5,071 bases of DNA from Pseudomonadota bacterium (GTDB lineage: Bacteria; Pseudomonadota; Gammaproteobacteria; Xanthomonadales; Xanthomonadaceae): NCBI GenBank assembly GCA_023390905.1, contig JAEWBY010000023.1, positions 1-5,071 on the forward strand, in the 5' to 3' direction. A program made the position numbers and the translations under genes. The notes under the pieces were generated by a model. That model was not told the DNA's origin. It saw only the letters and a program-made list of their open reading frames with translations, and did no database searches. Numbering within the stretch: the first letter of the stretch is position 1; each line of letters starts with the position of its first letter. Below are positions 1 to 4,835 of this stretch, one piece after another.

Positions 1-229
1 GTCGTGGGCACCTCGAATCTCACCCGCGCGGCGATCTGCTCGATCGACAACGGCGTCGCTTCCAGCAGCAACCTCTCAAATCGAGAGCGTTGCCACGACA
101 GTGTGAACCCGCCCTTGGGCCGCCTCGGCGTTGCGCGACTTCGTGGTCGACCCGGACTGGCTCGTTCAGTTGCGGGAGTCTACAGAACGCCGCAAATTCT
201 GACACATCCGTCACAGGGTGCACATGCAC
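1..229 (-). pseudogene. Degenerate AraC/GlxA-type HTH regulator remnant, 3' end outside window
   Basis: Reading the minus strand, one frame (forward bases 3-116) gives KGGFTLSWQRSRFERLLLEA followed by TPLSIEQIAARVRFEVPT. This matches the pattern of the second helix-turn-helix of AraC/XylS regulators: a Trp-x-x-x-R lead-in, an L-L-E helix, a 'SIEQIAARVGF'-like turn and a helix entering 'PTT'. A second frame (forward bases about 115-229) gives LNEPVRVDHEVAQRRGGPR, which resembles the start of the first helix-turn-helix ('LDEPLTVDDLARRAAMSPR'). The second-HTH frame reaches a stop at 180-182 without a start codon. From the Asp of the first segment to the Trp of the second is about 53 nt, where I would expect about 30 residues, so a frameshift plus a deletion near the first recognition helix fits best. 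The first frame has a GTG at 227-229 and stays open up to a stop at 287-289. The family would bind DNA; this copy is probably dead. A sequencing error or chance similarity of the weaker first part remains possible. Confidence 0.55.
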
Positions 230-286
230 CGGCCGTTTGGCTGGGGAGACTCGTCCGTTTTGCGTGGCCTGGCCGCAGGCACTGAC

Positions 287-330
287 TTAGCTGGCGATTG
301 CAGTCTGTGAACTGTCAAAGGGTCAGCTAA
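287..330. repeat. Inverted repeat TTAGCTG / CAGCTAA
   Basis: Two perfect 7-bp arms, TTAGCTG (287-293) and CAGCTAA (324-330), flank 30 bp. Inside lies a smaller inverted pair, CAGT (301-304) and ACTG (311-314). It sits just upstream of the 5' side of the minus-strand regulator remnant, where an operator could have been. No poly-T run follows, so a terminator is unlikely. The arms are short enough that chance is a real alternative. Confidence 0.3.
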
Positions 331-638
331 CTTGCTTACCGTTGGTAGCCGTAGCTGCCTCTGCGTCCGGGCGGTGCTGCCGAGCGATTCGCTATTTTCG
401 TTGCTAATGAGGCTATTGTGGCAGGCAAGGTCTGTTCGATCGTCCATGCTTTGAAGTTGCTAAGAGAGAGCTTTTCGGCATTTCAATGTCCCTGCCAGCT
501 TGTCCAAAATGTTGCTCGCTGGTTTTGCGATCAACAATTAGACGAGTTGCGCTATTGCGTCGATCGTTTTGTCCTAAGCTCAGCGATACTGGGCAGGCAG
601 CGTTGGCGTCAGTGCACGTCCAGCAAACCAAATCGCAA

Positions 639-644
639 TAGAAT
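639..644 (+). promoter_or_regulatory. Candidate -10 box TAGAAT for the large surface-protein gene
   Basis: TAGAAT matches the SigA-type TATAAT consensus at five of six positions and fits the TANNNT pattern common in mycobacteria. No good -35 hexamer lies 16-18 bp upstream, which is not disqualifying in mycobacteria. A start 6-7 nt downstream, near 651, would give a leader of about 124 nt containing both hairpins and the ribosome-binding site. Other weak -10-like sequences exist upstream, for example near 585-590, so this is a candidate only. Confidence 0.3.
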
Positions 645-656
645 ATCGGCGCGGGA

Positions 657-691
657 CGGCGATGCAGGCTTGGGGAGCTGCTGCATCGCCG
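657..691 (+). other. Perfect 11-bp stem-loop in the 5' leader
   Basis: CGGCGATGCAG (657-667) is exactly complementary to CTGCATCGCCG (681-691), leaving a 13-nt G-rich loop in which GCT (668-670) and AGC (676-678) could extend the stem. No U-run follows, so it is not a standard intrinsic terminator. Its place, 83 nt before the start codon and just after the candidate -10 box, suggests a role in mRNA stability or translation, or a protein-binding site. Function is inference; the pairing is read directly. Confidence 0.55.
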
Positions 692-717
692 CGCTGGAGC
701 GATGGTTGCTCGAGCGC
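691..717 (+). other. Second leader stem-loop, adjacent to the 11-bp hairpin
   Basis: GCGCT (691-695) pairs with AGCGC (713-717). After one G/G mismatch, GAGC (697-700) pairs with GCTC (708-711) around a 7-nt loop. It touches the first hairpin at base 691, so the two could stack coaxially or compete for that base. Weaker than the first hairpin. Confidence 0.35.
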
Positions 718-746
718 GCAGGGGTTGAGGGACTGAGCCCATGGGG

Positions 747-769
747 CCTCCGCCGCCGCTAACGGAGGA
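747..769 (+). promoter_or_regulatory. Shine-Dalgarno GGAGGA with upstream complementary anti-SD
   Basis: GGAGGA (764-769) lies 5 nt before the ATG at 775 and decides that start. Sixteen bases earlier, CCTCCG (747-752) is perfectly complementary to CGGAGG (763-768), with a 10-nt loop between. This could fold into a hairpin that hides the ribosome-binding site. An alternative pairing of CCTC (747-750) with GAGG (727-730) would free it, so a two-state leader is conceivable. Only the complementarity is observed; switching is speculative. Confidence 0.5.
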
Positions 770-774
770 TCAGT

Positions 775-999
775 ATGTCTGCTAGCCCGGCCCGGCACCG
801 CGTCCCGCGCAAGGACCGCACCCCGTCCAAGCCCGAATTCTGGGCCGCCCGGGACCTCGTGGATACGACTGGAGGTCAGGCCCGGCATGCACGCGATGAG
901 CTCTCGAGACTCTCGCTCCCGATCGGTCGGGTCGGCGCGCTAGCCGTCTCGCTCGGAATCGGTTTGGCCGTCGCGAACTCCGCGGGGATTGCCTACGCC
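775..999 (+). other. Extended signal peptide (residues 1-75)
   Basis: The first 50 residues are hydrophilic and basic (RHRVPRKDR near residues 7-15), much longer than a usual n-region. They are followed by GRVGALAVSLGIGLAVA (51-67) and an AXA site, AYA (73-75), before D76. There is no twin-arginine motif ahead of the core, so Sec export is more likely than Tat. The long n-region recalls, by analogy only, extended or YSIRK-type signal peptides that affect targeting in other bacteria. Confidence 0.8.
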
Positions 1000-3900
1000 G
1001 ACAGCGACGCGGACTCTTCGGTGTCGTCCGAGTCGAGCGACGGCGGTCCTACGTCGTCCGGCCCCCAGACGGGGCTCGACTCGAGCAGTGGGTCCGAGGC
1101 CCCGTCCGAGGAGACCGGCGACACGGCCGAACCCGAAAATTTCGAAGTCAGTGAGGAGGACATCGTCGGTAGCGAGGATGCCGACGTCTCCGAGCCTGAC
1201 GGGAGTCCCGAGCAGTCGGCACCGGACACGGACGCTGGGGATGAAGTGCCGCCGCCGGCGGAGGCGCCCGAAACGGAAACGCCATCATCGTCATCGCCCA
1301 GTGCGGCTGAGGACGCACCGGGGACGGCAACATCGGACATTTCACGGGACTCGGAAGACCCTGCGTCGGCTGCCGATTCCGCCGGGGGATCCGAGTCCCA
1401 GCCAACCTTCGAACCTGTTCACCCAGCAGATACGTCCGACACCGTCGTACCCGAGGACGACGCAGGTACGTCCGGTGAAGTGGTCGCCGTCGATGGGGCG
1501 GCCCTCGGAACCACGACGTCCATCGCGTCGGCCCCACCTGCTGTCGAAGAGGCTGTGGAAACGGTCGATGTGTTCACAGCTCTGGTCGCCGGGCTGGTCT
1601 CCCCGGTCGTGGATCCGGCGGTGCCTGCCCGCGCTCCCTGGTTCGACGCATTGATGGCGTGGGTGCGTCGGCAGATCACCCACACGTTCTTCAACGATTC
1701 CCCGGAGTGGGGACCCGTTACAAGCCAACAGACAGTGACCGGTCAGGTCGTCATCGACCTCAACGCCTATGACCCCAACGGGGATCCTCTGACCTACAAC
1801 ATCATTCAGCCTGAGCACGGGCTGGTGGTCAGGGACCCGATCACCGGAAACTTCGTGTACACCCCCACCACCGTGGTCACCGGAAGTCCGCTGCAGGACA
1901 GCTTCAAGGTTGTGATCAGTGACTCGTCTGAACACCTCAAGGGTATCGCGGGCCTCATCCAGGGGGTGTTCCACTGCCTCGCGCGGGCGATCGGCCTAGC
2001 TGAACGCGATGACGTGACCCTCCTCATTCCAGTGGTCGCCAATCCTATTGTCGAGGTCCCGCCCTTGGTGTTGGTCTCCCCGGTCGCGGGGGGTTCGGTC
2101 GGAAAACCGATCACGGTGTCTCCGATTGTGGTGATCACCGATCTGGACTCCGAGGAATTGACCTCAGCCACAGTGGAAATCACTGACCCGGCTGACGGGG
2201 ATGCGCTCGGGTGGGGCGCGTTGCCGACGGGTGTGACGGCCACGATCGGAAATGGATCCGTTACGTTCACCGGCGCGGCCTCAGTGGCGGCGTACACCAC
2301 ACTGCTGCAGTCGTTGACGCTGACTTCATCGGCGATTGGGCTCAAGGCCGTAGCGTTCTCCGTGATCGACGCCCAAGGAAATCCGAATACGGTGCCGGCG
2401 GGCACGGTGGTGACGGTGGTGGGGTTGCCGGTGGCGGTGCCGCCGTTGGTGGTCGTGTCCCCGGCCGCGACGGGCACCACGGGTGAGGCGATCACGGTCA
2501 GCCCGATTGTGGTGATCACCGATCTGGACTCGGCCGAGATCAACGGGGCGACAGTCACGGTGGCCGACGCGGCGGCCGATGATGTGTTGGGGTGGGGTGG
2601 TCTGCCCACTGGTGTCACCGCCGGCTACGCAGCTGGTGTCCTGACCTTCACCGGTGTGGCGTCGGTGGCTGATTATCAGCAGCTTCTGCAGTCGGTGACG
2701 TTGACGTCGTCGACGCCAGGCATCAAGGCGGTGTCGTTCCAGGTCACCGATGATCAGGGTCAGGCCAGCCTCGCAGTCGGCACAGCGGTCACGGTCCTGG
2801 GATTGCCTGCCGTCGCCACCCCTGTGGTGCTGACGTCGGTCGTCAGCGTGTCGTACACCGCCGGCTCCTCCAGTGTCGCAGTCGATCCCGGCATTCTCGT
2901 GCTCGATGCTGATTCGACGATCATGACGGGCGCCACGGTGACGATCGCCAATCCGGCATCAGGCGATGCATTGACGTACGGGGAACTGCCCGCGGGGGTC
3001 ACCGCGAGCCTCGATCAGGGCACCTTGACCTTCAACGGCAACGCCTCGGTCAGCGACTATCAGCAGCTTCTTCGTTCGGTCATGTTCTCGAGTAGCGCGT
3101 CGGCACTGGCGACGATCAAGGCCATCTCATTCCAGATCACCGATGACCAGGGTGGCGCGAGCATTCCCGGATCAGTGGCGGTGACCGTGATGTCCGTGCC
3201 CACCCTGGCCACGCCCGTCGTCGTCACATCATTGGCTAATCTTGTTTACACAGCTGGTAACTCGGCTGTTGAGATCGACCCGGGGCTGCTCATTCTCGAT
3301 GCAGACTCAACGACGATGTCGGCCGCTGTCGTGTCGATCGTCGGCGGTGCGGCGGCAGGTGAGAGCCTCAGCTGGACGGCGCAGGACGGCATCAGCGGCA
3401 GCTACGTTGACGGTGTCCTGACGTTTGAGGGCAACGCCTCCGTCGCCGTGTATCAGCAGTTGCTACGGTCGGTGACGTTCTCAACGACCAGCGCTGCGCT
3501 GGCTTCGATCGAGAGTATCTCGTTGGTCGTCACCGACGGCCAGGGGAACGTCAGCACCCCCGGCTTGGTCGCCGTAACTATCGTCAACGCGCCGTTGAAG
3601 ATTGCGCCACTCGTGACCACATCTGTCGCGAACATCTCCTACACGGCGGGCGACAGCGCTGTCACCGTCGATCCTTCGGTGAGCGTCCTTGACCTGGATT
3701 CGACTGCTCTGCAAAGTGCGACGGTCACGATCACAGGAGGGTTCGCCTCCGGCGACATGCTGACATTCGCGGCCCCGTCGGGCATTACGGGTGTCTACGA
3801 CGACGTGAACGGCACCCTGACGTTGTCGGGGACGGCGACCATCGCTCTGTATGAGCAGGCACTGCGGTCGGTCCAGCTGTCGACGGATGTGGGAGCGCCC

Positions 3901-4764
3901 GCCGCCTTGAAGACGGTGTCTTTCGCCGTCACCGACGCTGAGGGAACAGCGAGCCTGCTGCCCGGCAACGTGGTCGTCACAGTGGTGGCGGCACCCTTCA
4001 ATCTGTCGCCCCTCGTGACCACCCTGCTGGGGCCGATCTACACCGCGGGAAACACTGCAGTGCAGGTGAATCCGTTGATCACCGTGATTGATCTGGATTC
4101 CTCGACCATGACAGGCGCCACGGTGCAGATCAGCGGTAACTTCGCGCCGGGAGCGGACATCCTGGGATTCACCCCGACGGCCGACATCACAGGTAGTTAC
4201 GACAGCGCCACCGGCGTGCTGACGTTGTCGGGAACCGCGAACACACTGCAATACCAGCAGGTGTTGCAGTCCGTGACGTTCTCGACGAGTGGAACGGCCC
4301 CAACCGCCGTAAAGACGCTCACGTTCACCGTCACCGAAGCGCCGGGTGCCACGAGTCTGCCGGCGACGGCGCTCGTCACTGTCACAGCCAACTCCGCCCC
4401 GGTCCTTACCGCACCGTTGGGTGGCGGTTTGGCGATTCTCGGTCTGCCGTTGCTCAGTCCCTTGGCAGTGATCATCGACGACTCCTCGTACCTGCAGGGA
4501 GCGGTCGTGACAATCGCGAACTACCAGGACGGCGACGAACTCCTGTGGGACGCCCCAGCCCACATCCAAGGTACGTACTCGGCCGGAACGCTGACGCTGA
4601 CGGGGTTGGGTACCGTGAGCGAGTACCAGACTGTTCTGCGCTCGATCAGGATCGACAAGGCGTTCTCGTTGATCACATCGCGCACCATCACGATGCAGGT
4701 GCAGAACCAGCAAGGGGTGTACAGCAACCTCGAGAGTGGCTCGTCCTTGTTCCTCCTCGCCTAG
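775..4764 (+). CDS. Large secreted modular surface protein: acidic linker, cadherin-like domain, seven tandem beta-rich repeats
   Basis: A 1329-residue protein starting at ATG 775 (GGAGGA 5 nt upstream) and ending at TAG 4762-4764. Domain order: residues 1-75 extended signal peptide with a hydrophobic core near 52-69 and a likely cleavage after A73-Y-A75; 76-285 acidic, Ser/Pro-rich, with no Lys and one Arg before R286; 286-310 an amphipathic segment containing AWVRRQITHTFF; 311-421 a cadherin-like/VCBS-like domain (DPNGDPLTY, then YTPTT) with an inserted stretch at 384-411; 428-1329 seven tandem repeats of 123-134 residues. Only one cysteine (C401) occurs. No LPXTG, C-terminal hydrophobic segment or enzymatic motif is visible. 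Architecture suggests an elongated exported adhesin or cell-surface structural protein; the specific function and ligand are unknown. Very similar N-terminal cores occur, to my knowledge, in other large mycobacterial Ig/cadherin-like proteins. It appears monocistronic, with a structured leader. The frame is intact and I see no signs of decay. Confidence 0.93.
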   Translation: MSASPARHRVPRKDRTPSKPEFWAARDLVDTTGGQARHARDELSRLSLPIGRVGALAVSLGIGLAVANSAGIAYADSDADSSVSSESSDGGPTSSGPQTGLDSSSGSEAPSEETGDTAEPENFEVSEEDIVGSEDADVSEPDGSPEQSAPDTDAGDEVPPPAEAPETETPSSSSPSAAEDAPGTATSDISRDSEDPASAADSAGGSESQPTFEPVHPADTSDTVVPEDDAGTSGEVVAVDGAALGTTTSIASAPPAVEEAVETVDVFTALVAGLVSPVVDPAVPARAPWFDALMAWVRRQITHTFFNDSPEWGPVTSQQTVTGQVVIDLNAYDPNGDPLTYNIIQPEHGLVVRDPITGNFVYTPTTVVTGSPLQDSFKVVISDSSEHLKGIAGLIQGVFHCLARAIGLAERDDVTLLIPVVANPIVEVPPLVLVSPVAGGSVGKPITVSPIVVITDLDSEELTSATVEITDPADGDALGWGALPTGVTATIGNGSVTFTGAASVAAYTTLLQSLTLTSSAIGLKAVAFSVIDAQGNPNTVPAGTVVTVVGLPVAVPPLVVVSPAATGTTGEAITVSPIVVITDLDSAEINGATVTVADAAADDVLGWGGLPTGVTAGYAAGVLTFTGVASVADYQQLLQSVTLTSSTPGIKAVSFQVTDDQGQASLAVGTAVTVLGLPAVATPVVLTSVVSVSYTAGSSSVAVDPGILVLDADSTIMTGATVTIANPASGDALTYGELPAGVTASLDQGTLTFNGNASVSDYQQLLRSVMFSSSASALATIKAISFQITDDQGGASIPGSVAVTVMSVPTLATPVVVTSLANLVYTAGNSAVEIDPGLLILDADSTTMSAAVVSIVGGAAAGESLSWTAQDGISGSYVDGVLTFEGNASVAVYQQLLRSVTFSTTSAALASIESISLVVTDGQGNVSTPGLVAVTIVNAPLKIAPLVTTSVANISYTAGDSAVTVDPSVSVLDLDSTALQSATVTITGGFASGDMLTFAAPSGITGVYDDVNGTLTLSGTATIALYEQALRSVQLSTDVGAPAALKTVSFAVTDAEGTASLLPGNVVVTVVAAPFNLSPLVTTLLGPIYTAGNTAVQVNPLITVIDLDSSTMTGATVQISGNFAPGADILGFTPTADITGSYDSATGVLTLSGTANTLQYQQVLQSVTFSTSGTAPTAVKTLTFTVTEAPGATSLPATALVTVTANSAPVLTAPLGGGLAILGLPLLSPLAVIIDDSSYLQGAVVTIANYQDGDELLWDAPAHIQGTYSAGTLTLTGLGTVSEYQTVLRSIRIDKAFSLITSRTITMQVQNQQGVYSNLESGSSLFLLA
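1000..1629 (+). other. Lysine-free acidic low-complexity linker (residues 76-285)
   Basis: This segment is dominated by Ser, Asp, Glu, Pro, Ala, Gly and Thr. It contains no Lys, Trp, Tyr or Cys, a single Arg (R191), one His (H216) and only three Phe. Such composition predicts an extended, disordered, highly negative stalk that could span the cell envelope or hold the folded domains away from the surface. It becomes more hydrophobic toward 259-285 (VFTALVAGLVSPVVDP). Confidence 0.8.
1705..2037 (+). other. Cadherin-like/VCBS-like beta domain with helical insert (residues 311-421)
   Basis: VTGQVVIDLNAYDPNGDPLT (321-340) and the following GLVVRDPITGNFVYTP show the 'D-x-D/N-G-D-x-L-T-Y ... G-x-x-x-Y-T-P' pattern of bacterial cadherin-like/tandem-95 domains, which may bind calcium through the Asp/Asn loop. 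FKVVISD (377-383) should lead into the last strand, but about 28 residues (384-411: HLKGIAGLIQGVFH, then CLARAIGLAE) intervene before DDVTLLIPV. The insert looks helical and carries the only cysteine of the protein. Confidence 0.65.
2056..2436 (+). repeat. Tandem repeat R1 (residues 428-554), subtype A
   Basis: Starts at VPPLVLVSP. It has TDLDS (455-459), SATVEIT, LPTGVTA, Y507-x-x-LLQSLTLTSS and an F-S-V-I-D-A-Q-G strand. It pairs most closely with R2: PIVVITDLDS, GWG-x-LPTGVTA and LTSS are shared only by these two. Confidence 0.85.
2437..2814 (+). repeat. Tandem repeat R2 (residues 555-680), subtype A
   Basis: Begins VPPLVVVSP, with TDLDS (582-586), GGLPTGVTAG, LTFTGVASVADYQQLLQSVT and FQVTDDQG. 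Bases 2503-2531 are identical to 2122-2150 in R1 at the same codon phase, so the two repeats diverged recently or have been homogenised. Confidence 0.85.
2815..3207 (+). repeat. Tandem repeat R3 (residues 681-811), subtype B
   Basis: Begins ATPVVLTS and gains a YTAG motif (694-697) absent from R1 and R2. It has DADST (711-715), LTFNGNASVSDYQQLLRSV and FQITDDQGGAS. Its ATPVV start, DPG-x-L-x-LDADST block, GNASV motif and 'ALA-x-I' insertion match R4. Confidence 0.85.
3208..3600 (+). repeat. Tandem repeat R4 (residues 812-942), subtype B
   Basis: Begins ATPVVVTS, with YTAG (825-828), DADST (842-846), LTFEGNASVAVYQQLLRSVT and LVVTDGQGN. It is the same length as R3 (131 residues). Its ISGSYVDG hairpin resembles the 'ITG-x-Y' of R5 and R6, so it is intermediate between the two subtypes. 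Confidence 0.85.
3601..4002 (+). repeat. Tandem repeat R5 (residues 943-1076), subtype C
   Basis: Begins IAPLVTTS, with YTAG (956-959), DLDST (973-977), ATVTITGGFASGDMLTF, ITGVYDDVNGTLTLSGTA, YEQALRSV and FAVTDAEG. At 134 residues it is the longest. 'ITG-x-YD...G-x-LTLSGTA' is shared with R6 and follows a repeat pattern I know from large adhesin-like proteins of other bacteria. Confidence 0.85.
4003..4392 (+). repeat. Tandem repeat R6 (residues 1077-1206), subtype C
   Basis: Begins LSPLVTT, with YTAG (1089-1092), DLDSS (1106-1110), ATVQISGNFAPGADILGF, ITGSYDSATGVLTLSGTA, YQQVLQSVTFST and FTVTEAPG. The usual TDxxG at the end of the last strand but one has become TEAPG. Confidence 0.85.
4393..4761 (+). 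repeat. Tandem repeat R7 (residues 1207-1329), divergent C-terminal cap
   Basis: Begins SAPVLTAP and keeps AVVTIANYQDGDELLW, IQGTYSAGTLTLTGLGT and YQTVLRSIRID. It lacks YTAG, and the D-x-D-S motif is replaced by IDDSS (1234-1238). The last strand ends LESGSSLFLLA at the stop, with no anchor after it. It may act as a capping repeat. Confidence 0.75.
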
Positions 4765-4801
4765 CGTTATCGGGCCGCATCGCGCCCCACGGGAAAATCC
4801 T

Positions 4802-4829
4802 GTGACCCGAGGCCCGGATAGCCCACAAT
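4802..4829 (+). promoter_or_regulatory. Candidate promoter of the ligase gene, leaderless transcript
   Basis: GTGACC (4802-4807; four of six to TTGACA) and CACAAT (4824-4829; four of six to TATAAT) are 16 bp apart. CACAAT ends 6 nt before the GTG at 4836, so transcription would start at or next to the start codon. No Shine-Dalgarno sequence precedes the GTG. Both facts fit a leaderless mRNA, which is common in mycobacteria. Confidence 0.45.
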
Positions 4830-4835
4830 GGCAGC

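Larger units (their letters stand above)
230..774. other. Long intergenic/leader region without a convincing gene
   Basis: About 540 bp separate the regulator remnant from the large gene. The central part is noticeably less GC-rich than the coding DNA: 26 of 60 bases are G or C at 481-540. Open frames here give Cys- and Arg-rich peptides without recognisable domains or ribosome-binding sites. The region holds an inverted repeat (287-330), a possible -10 box (639-644), a strong hairpin (657-691) with a second one next to it (691-717), and the ribosome-binding site (764-769). The length and the secondary structure suggest a promoter plus a structured 5' leader for the downstream gene. A small RNA cannot be excluded, but nothing identifies one. 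Confidence 0.6.

Noticed and set aside
418..762. 114-codon plus-strand frame starting GTG and ending 12 nt before the large gene
   Set aside because: Cys- and Arg-rich with no recognisable domain, no Shine-Dalgarno sequence, low GC and no coding-like third-position bias, and it covers the leader hairpins. Conservation in relatives would reopen the question.
775..999. Twin-arginine (Tat) signal in the large protein
   Set aside because: No RR-x-phi-phi motif precedes the hydrophobic core; only a single Arg in IGRVGAL is adjacent.
989..1654. 221-codon plus-strand frame, Arg/Pro-rich
   Set aside because: Out-of-frame reading of the acidic linker; a GC-rich Ser/Asp/Glu coding stretch gives Arg/Pro when shifted.
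1342..1974. 210-codon minus-strand frame and the smaller minus frames at 993-1694
   Set aside because: Antisense shadows of the acidic linker and the cadherin-like domain.
1806..2618. 270-codon minus-strand frame, Thr/Val/Pro-rich
   Set aside because: Antisense image of the Val/Thr-rich strands of the large protein; its composition mirrors the sense codons and no start signal is present.
3481..4713. 410-codon open frame on the minus strand across repeats R4-R7
   Set aside because: It lies wholly antisense to the repeat-coding frame, is very rich in Arg, Gly, Asp and His, and has no domain or ribosome-binding site. Long antisense frames are expected in GC-rich repetitive genes.
1000..4761. 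PE-PGRS or PPE-type protein
   Set aside because: There is no PE or PPE N-terminal domain and no Gly-Gly-Ala/Asn repeat pattern; the repeats are long beta-rich units.
4765..4835. Possible terminator between the large gene and the ligase (CGGGCC 4771-4776 with GGCCCG 4811-4816)
   Set aside because: The 6-bp arms are 34 nt apart, the internal stems are weak and no T-run follows, so it does not look like an intrinsic terminator.
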